Positions 1 through 8,303 of a DNA stretch of 64,000 nucleotides are shown here, one piece after another (position 1 is the stretch's first letter; each line of letters begins with the position of its first letter). The notes under the pieces were generated by a model. The model did not search any database. It saw nothing but the letters and a program-made list of their open reading frames with translations, and was not told where the DNA came from. Source of the DNA: an uncultured Candidatus Peregrinibacteria bacterium. GTDB lineage: Bacteria > Patescibacteriota > Gracilibacteria > Peribacterales > Peribacteraceae. Location: contig CAINVY010000013.1 of assembly GCA_903854335.1 (NCBI GenBank), positions 62,001-126,000 on the forward strand. Reading direction: 5' to 3'. The position numbers were made by a program, and so were the translations under genes.

Positions 1-2
1 GC

Positions 3-107
3 AAGCGAGCCTTGACCTTCCTCAACCGCGTCGGCGACTATCTCTTTCTCGCGGCACGCCGAACGAACCGCGCGGCGGGAGCGGCTGAAGTGCAGACGAC
101 GTACTGA
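3..107 (+). CDS. C-terminal end of a PduO-type corrinoid adenosyltransferase (partial)
   Basis: An open frame enters from the left edge and stops with TGA at 105-107, giving 34 residues. The sequence TFLNRVGDYLFLAARRTN resembles the C-terminal helix of PduO-type ATP:cob(I)alamin adenosyltransferases, where a LNRLSDYLF-like stretch helps form the cobalamin site. These enzymes move the adenosyl group of ATP onto cob(I)alamin. Only the last helix and a short tail are visible, so the family call rests on one motif. The stop codon lies just before the end of the convergent membrane protein gene on the other strand. Confidence 0.6.
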   Translation, partial: KRALTFLNRVGDYLFLAARRTNRAAGAAEVQTTY

Positions 108-108
108 C

Positions 109-435
109 TCACCGGGTCCAGAATTTCAGGAAGACGAGGAGCAGGAAGAATGACGAGAGGGGAATCGCGACGCTGTACGCCAGGGCAACGGATTTCTTTT
201 CCTGTGTTTGCATGCTTAGAAAGAAGCTAAGTCCTCCGTAGAGGATCGCCGTCAGCGCCAATGGGAGGTCGGCGATCTGCATCCAGTACGCCGGCCAGGG
301 GGTCGCGATGTCGTTTCGCAGCAAGACAAACGCCGCGAAGAACGTCGTTCCCAGGATGAAGAAGATGACGGCTGAGAGTTGATGCAGAAATCGCAACACG
401 GGAAGAAGTATATCCCAAATGGAGATTTCCATCAT
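109..435 (-). CDS. Small membrane protein, unknown function
   Basis: A 108-residue protein with about three hydrophobic segments, near residues 10-38, 52-72 and 85-104, separated by short charged loops. I recognise no family. It lies downstream of rpmH on the same strand with a 53-nt gap and may share its transcript. Two adjacent ATG codons occur at the start and neither has a Shine-Dalgarno sequence. The gene converges on the adenosyltransferase fragment with one base between their stop codons. It is probably an integral membrane protein; the role is unknown. Confidence 0.55.
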   Translation of the reverse strand: MMEISIWDILLPVLRFLHQLSAVIFFILGTTFFAAFVLLRNDIATPWPAYWMQIADLPLALTAILYGGLSFFLSMQTQEKKSVALAYSVAIPLSSFFLLLVFLKFWTR

Positions 436-488
436 CCGACTTCACAAAACCAGGCTCGTCACGAAGAAGGAATAGCAAACCCCGGGGT

Positions 489-644
489 TTAAAGGCTCCT
501 CTTCTTTTTCTTGTGCTGCACGGTCAGTCGCTTGCGGCCGACTCTGCGTCGGTTCGCGAGGACCTTTCGGCCATCGGCGGTCTTGCTGCGCTTAAGGTAT
601 CCGTGGGTGCGTAGCCGTCTGCGCCATCGAAGCTTGTTCAACAT
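489..644 (-). CDS. rpmH: 50S ribosomal protein bL34
   Basis: A 51-codon frame encodes a very basic protein containing RTHGYLKRSKTADGRKVLA followed by NRRRVGRKRLTV, the diagnostic core of bL34. The usual MKRTFQPS start is replaced by MLNKLRWRRR, and a short QHKKKKRSL tail is added, so it is a little longer than the usual 44-46 residues. A -10-like TACCCT sits 9 nt before the ATG, with TTGCCT 17 nt further upstream. In many bacteria rpmH precedes rnpA and yidC. Here it stands alone, while rnpA-yidC lie about 28 kb away in this window. Confidence 0.9.
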   Translation of the reverse strand: MLNKLRWRRRLRTHGYLKRSKTADGRKVLANRRRVGRKRLTVQHKKKKRSL

Positions 645-674
645 AGCTGGGGCAGGGTAGCGGGTTCGAGCGGG

Positions 675-699
675 GAAGGCAAACCCACGGTTTTGCTTC
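675..699 (-). repeat. Dispersed hairpin repeat, copy A
   Basis: Read on the minus strand this stretch contains AAAACCGTGGGTTTGCCT. Near-identical 18-nt cores occur at 18657-18683 and, within the 23S intron, at 54399-54425. The arms AAACC and GGTTT are complementary around a 3-nt loop. This copy lies between the divergent rpmH and M16 peptidase genes, and its right half overlaps the proposed -35 box of rpmH. Confidence 0.55.
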
Positions 700-854
700 T
701 ACGGGCCATTCATTTCCCTCCAATGGGTTGCTTTGGACATACGGATCCCGCGTTCGCGACATTTTTCTCTCTCGTGCGTCGCCGTGTCACAAAGGAGAAG
801 AGATCTCCACTCTTCGCTGTCTGGATCGAAAAGGAAAAGCTATACTGCGGCACC

Positions 855-2114
855 ATGTTCTCCGTCTCCACGCTCCCCACAGGTCTTCGTGTCCTCACCG
901 TCCCGCTCGAGAGCACGGCGGCCGTTACCGTTCTCGTTTTCGTCGGAGCCGGCTCGCGTTACGAAGTGGAGAAGGAGCGCGGCATCAGTCACTTCCTCGA
1001 GCACATGTTTTTCAAGGGCGGGAAGAAGTACCTGAGCACAAAGGCGGTGAGCGCTGCGATCGACGGAGTCGGCGGAGAATTTAACGCATTCACCGGAAAG
1101 GAATACGCGGGGTACTACGTGAAGGTGGCCAAAGAGGAGAAGGAACTCGCCTGCGATGTCCTCAGTGACATGCTCCTCCATGCCACATTCCCTCCCGAGG
1201 AAATCGAGAAGGAACGCGGTGTGATTATGGAGGAGGAGCGGATGTACCAGGACACGCCGATGTATCGGGCCGGGTGGGATTTTGAAGAACTCATTCTTGG
1301 GAACACGCCGCTCGGATGGGACACGATCGGGAAGGAGGAGGTGATTCGCACCGTGACGCAGGAGGATTTTGTTAGGCACAAGCAGGCGCTTTACACGCCG
1401 CACAATACCGTCATTGCGTTTGCGGGAAACATCACCCACGAGACGGCGGTCTCTCTTGCGCAGCAGTACTTCGGCGGACTCAGCGGCTCGACGAGTCGGG
1501 GGTTCGAAACATTCTCTGGCTATGGAGAGAAGCGCGTGTTTCTCCGGACGAAGAATACCGAGCAGGCGCACCTCGTCCTCGGCGTCCCCGGTGTGTCGTC
1601 GCTTCACGATGATTACTTCGCGCAGAAGCTCCTCTCGATCATCCTCGGCGGCAACATGAGCTCGCGCATGTTCTTGAACATTCGCGAAGCGAAGGGGCTG
1701 TGCTACTACATCTCGACGGATGCGGACAGCTACCTCGATGCCGGCGCCATTTCCACGCGGGCGGGCGTCGATCAATCGCGGCTGCCCGAAGCCATTTCCG
1801 CCATCTTCGCCGAGTACGTTTCTTGCGCGGAACAGGGGGTGACGCAGGAGGAGGTGGAACGGGCGAAGGCGTACTTCAAGGGGAAGGTCACGCTGTCGCT
1901 CGAGGACAGCGAAGAGTGCGCGCACTTCTACGGGAAGCAGCAGTTGCTCTATCCACTGACGCGGGATCTCCCCGCGTACTTCGGCGAGATCGATAAGGTA
2001 TCGATTGCGCAATTGAATGCGCTCGCCTCCAGGCTCTTCAAGCCTCAGGAGCAGAGATTGGTAGTAATCGGGAAGGAGCAGGATGAGAAGGCGCTTCGTG
2101 CACTGCTTTCCTGA
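855..2114 (+). CDS. M16-family zinc metallopeptidase (pitrilysin/processing-peptidase type)
   Basis: The 419-residue protein carries the inverted zinc motif HFLEH at residues 46-50 (His46, Glu49, His50), with the third ligand expected among Glu126-128 in VIMEEERM. The C-terminal half has the inactive M16 domain signature, including GLCYYISTDADSY. Length fits a single-chain two-domain M16 peptidase. The frame is open further upstream, but the start at 855 is chosen because the family core begins there and TATACT (841-846) ends 8 nt before this ATG, the leaderless arrangement seen across the window. Related bacterial enzymes degrade peptides or process precursors; the substrate cannot be inferred. 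Confidence 0.9.
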   Translation: MFSVSTLPTGLRVLTVPLESTAAVTVLVFVGAGSRYEVEKERGISHFLEHMFFKGGKKYLSTKAVSAAIDGVGGEFNAFTGKEYAGYYVKVAKEEKELACDVLSDMLLHATFPPEEIEKERGVIMEEERMYQDTPMYRAGWDFEELILGNTPLGWDTIGKEEVIRTVTQEDFVRHKQALYTPHNTVIAFAGNITHETAVSLAQQYFGGLSGSTSRGFETFSGYGEKRVFLRTKNTEQAHLVLGVPGVSSLHDDYFAQKLLSIILGGNMSSRMFLNIREAKGLCYYISTDADSYLDAGAISTRAGVDQSRLPEAISAIFAEYVSCAEQGVTQEEVERAKAYFKGKVTLSLEDSEECAHFYGKQQLLYPLTRDLPAYFGEIDKVSIAQLNALASRLFKPQEQRLVVIGKEQDEKALRALLS

Positions 2115-2122
2115 ATGCTTGC

Positions 2123-3145
2123 ATGACCGATACGCCCCCTTCCAGCATTCGCCATCCGCTCCGCGCGATCCTGCCGTCGCTTCTCGGTATCGCGTTATTC
2201 GTTGTCGCGCTCTTGGCGTTGCATCACGAGCTGCGCGGTCACACTTTTCATGAGGTGTTTCTCTCGCTGCAGGCCATCTCTCAGGCGCGCCTCATACTCG
2301 CGGCCGTTCTCGTCGTGCTGGTGTACAGCATTCAGACCCTGTACGACACGATTTCCTTCCGCTTCATCCGACACACCATTGCCTATCGCAGCGTCGCCCT
2401 CGCTTCCTTCCTCGGTCACGCGATTGCAAACAATATCGGCTTCGCCGCGCTCATGAGCGGGTCCGTGCGATTCCGGTACTACCTCGCGCGCGGGGTATCT
2501 CCCGGACAAATTCTCTTCGTCGTCGCCTTTGGCTCCCTCACATTCTGGCTCGGATTCGGCACGGTGTGCATGGTGAATCTGCTCTTCTTCCCGCCGCCGA
2601 TTCCCCCCTTCTTCCATCTTCCGCTTTCTTCGCTGCAGCCGGTGGGATTCGTGTTGCTCATTCTTCTCGTTCTCTACCTCGTCTGGAGCGCGACCCATCA
2701 GCGTTCTACATTCAAGTTCTTCGGCTACCACTTTCGCGTCGCGCCGCTGCGGATCACGTTCCTCCAAATTCTCACGGCTTCGAGTGAGTGGCTGGTGGGA
2801 GCCTCCATTCTGTACGTTCTGCTTCCGCCATCTCTTTCCATCTCGTACGGATCCTTCCTTTCAATTTTTCTTCTGGCGCAGATCATGGGACTCTTGAGCC
2901 AAGTGCCCGGCGGTATCGGCGTCTTCGAGAGCATCGTTCTTGCACTCATGCCGGGAGCCATGGCTGTGCCGGAGGCCATCGCATCGATCCTCGTCTATCG
3001 TATCTTCTACAATCTCGCTCCGCTCACCGTCGCCACGGGCATCATGGGATATCGTGAGCTTCTCCACCGTCGCGATTACTTCAATGCGACTCCCGTCGGT
3101 CCTCCCGTCGTCGATGAAAAATCCGCAGAGGGGATGCCCGATTGA
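2123..3145 (+). CDS. UPF0104/YbhN-type integral membrane protein
   Basis: A 340-residue protein with about eight hydrophobic helices. The signature VPGGIGVFESIVL near residue 255 is typical of the UPF0104 family, which includes YbhN and the membrane part of lysylphosphatidylglycerol synthase (MprF). The N-terminus has an arginine followed by a long first helix, and the C-terminus is polar and proline-rich. MprF proteins have an additional synthetase domain that is absent here, so the protein may be a lipid-translocating membrane domain rather than a lipid aminoacylase. It starts 8 nt after the M16 peptidase stop and is likely co-transcribed with it. Confidence 0.8.
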   Translation: MTDTPPSSIRHPLRAILPSLLGIALFVVALLALHHELRGHTFHEVFLSLQAISQARLILAAVLVVLVYSIQTLYDTISFRFIRHTIAYRSVALASFLGHAIANNIGFAALMSGSVRFRYYLARGVSPGQILFVVAFGSLTFWLGFGTVCMVNLLFFPPPIPPFFHLPLSSLQPVGFVLLILLVLYLVWSATHQRSTFKFFGYHFRVAPLRITFLQILTASSEWLVGASILYVLLPPSLSISYGSFLSIFLLAQIMGLLSQVPGGIGVFESIVLALMPGAMAVPEAIASILVYRIFYNLAPLTVATGIMGYRELLHRRDYFNATPVGPPVVDEKSAEGMPD

Positions 3146-3262
3146 CGTTCTTCACCGGTTTGGATCGGGGAATCCTTGGAGGAGGATCGGAAGATTCTTT
3201 TTCTAAGCCCCCTTTTCTTTCTCGCCAATCTCCTTTATATATGGATGCAATTCCCCTCCCTC

Positions 3263-3682
3263 ATGCAGCACACCCTCATCCTCCTCAAACCCGATGCCAT
3301 CGCGAAACGTTTCGTCGGGAAAGTCCTCTCACGTTTCGAAGAGGCCGGTTTCACGATTCGCGGCTGCAAGATGATGCACATGAAGCAGGAACTGCTGCGC
3401 GAGCACTACGCGCACATCGCGGATAAGCCGTTCTTCCCGGATGTGGAGACGTTCATGAGTTCGACGCCGGTGATCGCGCTCGTGCTCGAAGGAGAGGACG
3501 TCGTGACGAAGGTGCGGGACATGCTCGGTGTCACCGATAGTCGCAAGGCGGCACAGGGGACAATCCGTGCGATGTTCGGCGTTGATCAGATGGTGAACGT
3601 CGCGCACGCATCCGACAGCGCGGAGGCGGCAGACGTGGAGATCCATCGCTTCTTCTCCGAAGACGAACTGTTCGCATACTGA
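3263..3682 (+). CDS. ndk: Nucleoside diphosphate kinase
   Basis: The 139-residue protein begins QHTLILLKPDA, the standard Ndk N-terminus with the active-site lysine. It contains the phosphorylated histidine in VNVAHASDS (His115) and GTIRAMFG before it. The enzyme transfers the gamma phosphate of ATP to NDPs and dNDPs through phospho-histidine. The family usually has NxIHGSDS, so Ala replaces Gly here, a mild change. The frame is open upstream to 3176, but the start at 3263 matches the family length. A TATATA-like box lies near 3236, so this mRNA may have a short leader. Confidence 0.95.
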   Translation: MQHTLILLKPDAIAKRFVGKVLSRFEEAGFTIRGCKMMHMKQELLREHYAHIADKPFFPDVETFMSSTPVIALVLEGEDVVTKVRDMLGVTDSRKAAQGTIRAMFGVDQMVNVAHASDSAEAADVEIHRFFSEDELFAY

Positions 3683-3685
3683 TCG

Positions 3686-4966
3686 TTACTTGCCCAAGTT
3701 CGCAGAAGATACCGAAGAGCCGGAAGCGGTCTTCGCATCGTTCTTCTTGAAGAGGAGCCAGTCGGTTGCGGCCTGGAGCTGGCTGTCTTTGCCGTTCGCA
3801 AGTTCTCCGGGATCGCGTTCGAGAGCGATGTCCGGCCTCACCCCTTCCTTCCCGAGATTCTTTCCATTGGGCGTCAGCCAGCGCGCGATCGTAACGCGGA
3901 GGCTGCTTCCTCCCGGCAGATCAATCACCTCTTGCACCGTTCCCTTACCGAAGCTCTTCATGCCGATGATGGTTGCGCGGTGGAAGTCCTGGAGCGCCCC
4001 CGCGACGATCTCCGATGCGCTCGCCGTTCCCTGGTTGATGAGGATGGCGAGAGGGATGGTCGGGAGCAGAGGGGAGCCGGAGGCGGGATGCGGATCGAGC
4101 GCACCGCCGCGATTTTGTACCGTTACAATGGTACCCTTCTCCACGAACATCGATGCCAGCTCCACGGCGCCGTCGAGGTATCCGCCGCCGTTATATCGCA
4201 AATCGAGGATGAGACCCTTGATGGGTTTTCCTTTGAAGGAGGCGAGGGCCGTGCGGATTTCCTGCATGCTCGAATCGCCGAACTCATTGAGCGCGACGTA
4301 GCCCAGTTGGCCTGACGGCAGCGTGAGGATTTTGGATTCGACGGTCGGAACGATAATCTTTTCACGCACGATCGACATGGTTAGGGGCGCGGGACTGCCC
4401 TTTCGCATGAGGACCAGTGCCACGGTCGTACCCTTCGGACCGCGAATGCGATCGACGACCTGATCGAGCGGTATGGTTCCGATAGGTGCGCCGTCGATTT
4501 TCACGATGACATCCCCCGCCTCGACTCCTGCGCGCGCCGCAGGAGAGCCTTTCAGCGCCGAGACGACGGTGACGAGCCCGTCTTTCACCGTCAGTTCCGC
4601 CCCGATGCCTTCCAGTGTTCCTTGGAGTGTGCTGTGAAAATCCTTGTTCTCTTTCGGCGGCATGAAGACAGTGAAGGGATCGCCGACACCCCGAACCATT
4701 CCGGAGATTGCGCCGTAGAGCATGGGTTGGAGCTTCAAGTCACCCGGCGCGATGTACCGCTGTTGGAGTAGTCGCCACACTTGCCAGAAGAGCGAGAGAT
4801 CCACCTCCTTCGCCGGATCACCCGTGACCACCGTTCCCGATCCTGCTTGGGAAAGACCGGATCGCTCGATGCCGGATACGGTCGATTGGTTGATGCCGAT
4901 TTCCCATCCGACGAAGAGCGTGAAGAGGGGGAGGAGAACCAGGAGGATTTTTTTTGAGGCGGTCAT
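3686..4966 (-). CDS. S41-family C-terminal processing protease with PDZ domain
   Basis: The 426-residue protein has an N-terminal membrane anchor or signal segment (residues 5-22), a PDZ domain at about 115-200 and an S41 protease domain. The catalytic region reads GTASASEIVAGAL (Ser316/Ser318) followed by SFGKGTVQEV with Lys341, the Ser-Lys dyad of CtpA/Prc proteases. These act outside the membrane on protein C-termini or envelope hydrolases. Several cell-wall hydrolases are encoded in this window, but no direct link is shown. It converges on ndk with 3 nt between the stop codons. Confidence 0.93.
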   Translation of the reverse strand: MTASKKILLVLLPLFTLFVGWEIGINQSTVSGIERSGLSQAGSGTVVTGDPAKEVDLSLFWQVWRLLQQRYIAPGDLKLQPMLYGAISGMVRGVGDPFTVFMPPKENKDFHSTLQGTLEGIGAELTVKDGLVTVVSALKGSPAARAGVEAGDVIVKIDGAPIGTIPLDQVVDRIRGPKGTTVALVLMRKGSPAPLTMSIVREKIIVPTVESKILTLPSGQLGYVALNEFGDSSMQEIRTALASFKGKPIKGLILDLRYNGGGYLDGAVELASMFVEKGTIVTVQNRGGALDPHPASGSPLLPTIPLAILINQGTASASEIVAGALQDFHRATIIGMKSFGKGTVQEVIDLPGGSSLRVTIARWLTPNGKNLGKEGVRPDIALERDPGELANGKDSQLQAATDWLLFKKNDAKTASGSSVSSANLGK

Positions 4967-5019
4967 GGAAAGTGGGAAAAGAATTCTGAGGGCGAGACAT
5001 TTGGCTGTACGATGGGGAC

Positions 5020-5646
5020 ATGGTAATCGCGCGAGGCAAGCCGCACAATCGACAGGCGAAGAAAAAATCCCCGAAGAGGAAGGCGGTGTCTTCGAAAATG
5101 CTCCTTACGCGGGACATGTCGGTCGCAGATATTCTCTCCATCTGCCCCGGAGCGGAGGAGGTGATGCTCGAGTACGGCATCCAATGCGCGGGTTGCAGTA
5201 TCGGCGGTATGGAGACGCTGGAGGAGGGATGCAGTTTGCATGGGTTGGAACAGGAGGAAATCACGGAGCTATTGAAAACGTTGAATGCGATGCTGACTGC
5301 AAAGCCCCGCCCTCCGCAGACGCTTACGGTCACGAAGACCGCTGCAGACGGGATCGCACATATCGCCAAAGAAGAAGGGAAAACTGAGGCATTTCTGCTC
5401 GTCATTGCGGATGGCAAGGGAGGGTTCTGTATGGAATTTCAAGATGCCCTGCCGCTTGGCCACAGGGACTTCGCGCATCCCGATGAGCCGCATGTGCGCG
5501 TCTGCGCTTCGTCCATCACGCTGCGGCGCATCGGCGGTGCGACGATCGATTTTCGCGAAGGACGGTTCAAGTTGGATCTGCCCGAGGAGAAGTGTGAGGA
5601 TTGCGAGAATGAAAAGTGCGAGTGCGGCGAGAAGGATGTACACTGA
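5020..5646 (+). CDS. DUF1858 domain fused to an A-type (HesB/IscA-like) domain
   Basis: The 208-residue protein has a basic N-terminus, then a DUF1858 module at about 27-92 (MSVADILSICPGAEEVMLEY with the CAGC motif). DUF1858 is also found near hybrid-cluster and redox proteins. Residues about 100-190 resemble the IscA/HesB A-type carrier fold (TVTKTAADGIAHIAKEEG, GGATIDFREGRFKLDLP). A Cys-rich tail (CEDCENEKCECGEK) ends the protein. A role in Fe-S or thiol chemistry is likely but unproven. TACGAT (5008-5013) ends 6 nt before the ATG, suggesting leaderless translation. Its stop overlaps the RNase H start (TGATG). Confidence 0.75.
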   Translation: MVIARGKPHNRQAKKKSPKRKAVSSKMLLTRDMSVADILSICPGAEEVMLEYGIQCAGCSIGGMETLEEGCSLHGLEQEEITELLKTLNAMLTAKPRPPQTLTVTKTAADGIAHIAKEEGKTEAFLLVIADGKGGFCMEFQDALPLGHRDFAHPDEPHVRVCASSITLRRIGGATIDFREGRFKLDLPEEKCEDCENEKCECGEKDVH

Positions 5647-6269
5647 TGCGAGACATGGTTCGCCTCCCTCCACACATCGAGCGGCGACTGGAAGAACTCT
5701 TCCCTCACGCGCGGGATCGGGAGAAGTTTGTCGAAACCCTTCTCGCGGATGCGATGTCGGGAATGCAGATGGCCCCCGAGGCATTGCCGGAGCACGTGGG
5801 CGGAACGCTGCATCTCTTCTCCGATGGCGGTTCCCGGGGCAATCCGGGACAGGCGGCGATCGCGTATATCATTGAGGATCCGACGCGCGGCGTGATCCTG
5901 CGTCAGCATGGCGAGTGCATTGGTATCGAGACAAACAACGTTGCCGAGTACAAAGCACTCATCGAAGGGTTGAAGGCCGCACTCCACTACCGCCCCAACC
6001 GTCTCATCTGTCACCTCGATTCCGAACTCGTCGTGAAGCAACTCTCCGGAGAGTATCGCGTGAAGATGCCCACACTTCAGCCTCTCATGGAAGAGGCGAA
6101 GGCGCTCTCGATGGAGCTTGCCGACGTCATGTTCCGTCACATTCCCCGCGAGGACAATTTCCGCGCGGATGCATTGGTGAACAAAGCGCTCAACGAACAG
6201 GAGCGGGGACAGAGCAGGGCGATCCCCAATCCCATTCCGTCCAAGCGAGGACTCTTCGAACGGTTCTGA
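5646..6269 (+). CDS. rnhA: Ribonuclease HI family protein
   Basis: The 207-residue protein has an extra N-terminal helical region of about 50 residues, then the RNase H fold: SDGGSRGNPG (Asp60), NVAEYKAL (Glu102), LDSELVVKQLSGEY (Asp126) and DNFRADALVN (Asp176), the complete catalytic set. RNase HI removes RNA from RNA-DNA hybrids. The sequence is closer to the short archaeal/plant-type RNase HI than to E. coli RnhA, judging by the SELVVKQL motif. ATG at 5646 overlaps the upstream TGA, so translation is probably coupled; an in-frame start at 5616 would overlap much more. Confidence 0.9.
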   Translation: MRDMVRLPPHIERRLEELFPHARDREKFVETLLADAMSGMQMAPEALPEHVGGTLHLFSDGGSRGNPGQAAIAYIIEDPTRGVILRQHGECIGIETNNVAEYKALIEGLKAALHYRPNRLICHLDSELVVKQLSGEYRVKMPTLQPLMEEAKALSMELADVMFRHIPREDNFRADALVNKALNEQERGQSRAIPNPIPSKRGLFERF

Positions 6270-6324
6270 GGGTTTGCGTGGGAGAAGGGAGACAGAACTC
6301 CGTTGGCTTGCTACGATGCGGCCG

Positions 6325-7638
6325 ATGCGATGCCGCAGTCCCCTTTTTGCGCTTTCCCTGCTGACGCTTTTTGCCATGCCACTCTCTGTGAGTGCGCAGA
6401 CAGTGACGTACCACTATCGTCACTATCTCTTCACGCTTGAGGCGTCGCCTGCGTGGCAGAGCGCACAAGACGTTTGGCTCTACAACGGAGAGCCCTTCGA
6501 TCCGCCGCCCACAATGCTGACGGATGGAGACGCCACAGCACCTCTTCCTGCTGGCGTTTCGAAGGGGGAGAAGCCGGGATGGAATCGTGATGCCATCGCT
6601 TCGTCCATCCGCAGTGAGATCGCCGATGTGCTTGCGCGCGAACCCGGCAGCGTCGTGATTTCCCGCAGCGGCACGGGTGCGATTACGTTTGCGGGTGTAG
6701 GTTTGCCTGGGCGGGAGGTGGACGTATCGGAGACCGTCGCGATGACTGTGATGGCGCTTGAGAATGGCGTGAGTGACGTTCTGCTTCCCGTGACGGAGAC
6801 GCAGCCGAAGATCACCGTCGATCCCGCGCTGGAAAAGGAAGGAATCAAGGAAGTCGTGACGGTTGGGGAGTCGGACTTCAGCAATTCTCCCGTGAATCGT
6901 CGACAGAATATTACGGTTGGGCTGAAGAAATTCAACGGCACCATCATCCCTCAGGGCAGCACGTTCTCGTTCGACAAGACGCTTGGACGCGTGGACGGCA
7001 CGACGGGCTACGCCAAGGAACTCGTGATCAAGGGCGACCAAACGGTTCCCGACTACGGCGGCGGACTCTGTCAAGTGAGCACCACTGCGTACCGCGGAAT
7101 CTGGGAGTACGGCTTTCCGATCGTGAAGCGCATCAATCACAGCTACATCGTCAGTCACTACAGTCCGCAGGGAACGGATGCGACGGTCTATCCCCCGGGT
7201 ATAGATATGCAATTTCAAAACGATTCCCCCGGCTCTCTCCTGATTCAGACGTTCGCCGAGGGCACGCAGGCTTACTTCATTTACTACGGCTCGAGAGATG
7301 ATCGCAAGAGCGAGATCTTCGGTCCGTTTCTGTGGGGCAGAACGCCCCCGCCCCCGCCTCGCACAGAGTACTCGACGGATCTACAGCCGGGAGAGAAGAA
7401 GAAGGTAGGGGATGCCGTGCCCGGAGAGAAAGCCATGTGGTATCGCATGCTCCAGACCGGTACTGGCAGTGAGAAGATGGAGCCGGTCTACTCTTCCTAC
7501 GAGGCCCGCCCACTGTACACACTGATCGGTGTGGCGAAGATGCCGGCGGGAGGATCGGGGGCGAGCCTTCCGACGATGTTCATGGAGGATCAATCGGGGG
7601 TCACGCTGCCGCTGCAGCGGTATCGAGGATTGCCTTGA
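6325..7638 (+). CDS. Secreted VanW-family protein
   Basis: The protein of about 437 residues starts with a signal peptide (LFALSLLTLFAMPLSVSA). The VanW domain lies in the middle: NSPVNRRQNITVGLKKFNG, GSTFSFDKTLG, VPDYGGGLCQVSTTAYR and INHSYIVSHY. VanW proteins are cell-envelope proteins of unknown biochemistry, first noted in vancomycin-resistance clusters; here there is no resistance cluster. The start at 6325 is favoured over 6316 because TACGAT (6312-6317) ends 7 nt before it. The 3' end overlaps the end of recO by 38 bp, tail to tail. Confidence 0.88.
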   Translation: MRCRSPLFALSLLTLFAMPLSVSAQTVTYHYRHYLFTLEASPAWQSAQDVWLYNGEPFDPPPTMLTDGDATAPLPAGVSKGEKPGWNRDAIASSIRSEIADVLAREPGSVVISRSGTGAITFAGVGLPGREVDVSETVAMTVMALENGVSDVLLPVTETQPKITVDPALEKEGIKEVVTVGESDFSNSPVNRRQNITVGLKKFNGTIIPQGSTFSFDKTLGRVDGTTGYAKELVIKGDQTVPDYGGGLCQVSTTAYRGIWEYGFPIVKRINHSYIVSHYSPQGTDATVYPPGIDMQFQNDSPGSLLIQTFAEGTQAYFIYYGSRDDRKSEIFGPFLWGRTPPPPPRTEYSTDLQPGEKKKVGDAVPGEKAMWYRMLQTGTGSEKMEPVYSSYEARPLYTLIGVAKMPAGGSGASLPTMFMEDQSGVTLPLQRYRGLP

Positions 7639-8251
7639 ATGCGGTGGAGCGCAGCGGTTTCGAGAGTTGGTCTTCGACCATGCGCGTGCAGAGCGTGCGC
7701 AGGGTTCCGAGCTGATCACTCTCCGTTTCGTGGAGCTCGCCGGCATACGCGCGGGAGAGGAACAGGCATTCCATCGCGGAGAGCGCGGATCGGCGTTCCA
7801 TTTCTTCCTGCTCCGGAAGAAGGCCGAGCAGATGAAGGAGGCGAAGCTCGTACCACAGCAGTGCGCGGGAGGGTGAGATTCTTCCCTGTCTGATGAAGCA
7901 GAGCGTCGCGTCGAAAACGTCGGGAAGGGGATGCTCGTGTTGGACGAGGGAGAGGAGAATTTCCATACCCTGTTCCATGCAGAGGAAGAACGGCAGGTCC
8001 GCCATTGCTTTTGGTTCCTCCAGGAGAGAGGCGGATGTTACGATGAAACCCGCCGATCCCTCTTGCAAGCCGAGCGTGATGTGCTGGAGCATCTGGAGTG
8101 ATCCGCCGAGCCGGCTCTTCATCTTCCTCGCCCCCGAAGCGCGTGCGGCGATCCTCCCGCGTTCTCGCGTGAGGAAGACGCAGAAGCGATCCGCCTCTCC
8201 GACGTCATAGGATCTGAGGACGATGGCATCGAGAAGTTCTCCTCGCGACAT
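7601..8251 (-). CDS. recO: DNA repair protein RecO
   Basis: The 216-residue protein has the RecO N-terminal OB-fold pattern (LDAIVLRSYDVGEADRFCVF, then SGARKMKSRLGGSLQ) and the helical C-terminal part with ALLWYELRLLHLLGLLPE. RecO helps load RecA onto SSB-coated single-stranded DNA with RecR. The zinc-binding cysteines seen in some RecO proteins are missing, which is common in short versions. TACGCT ends 6 nt before the ATG on the minus strand, suggesting a leaderless mRNA. No recR or recF is in the window. Confidence 0.85.
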   Translation of the reverse strand: MSRGELLDAIVLRSYDVGEADRFCVFLTRERGRIAARASGARKMKSRLGGSLQMLQHITLGLQEGSAGFIVTSASLLEEPKAMADLPFFLCMEQGMEILLSLVQHEHPLPDVFDATLCFIRQGRISPSRALLWYELRLLHLLGLLPEQEEMERRSALSAMECLFLSRAYAGELHETESDQLGTLRTLCTRMVEDQLSKPLRSTAFKAILDTAAAAA

Positions 8252-8303
8252 GGGGAGAGCGTATCAGGTTGTTCGCTTTATTGCCCGCCGCGTTTGCGGG
8301 AAA

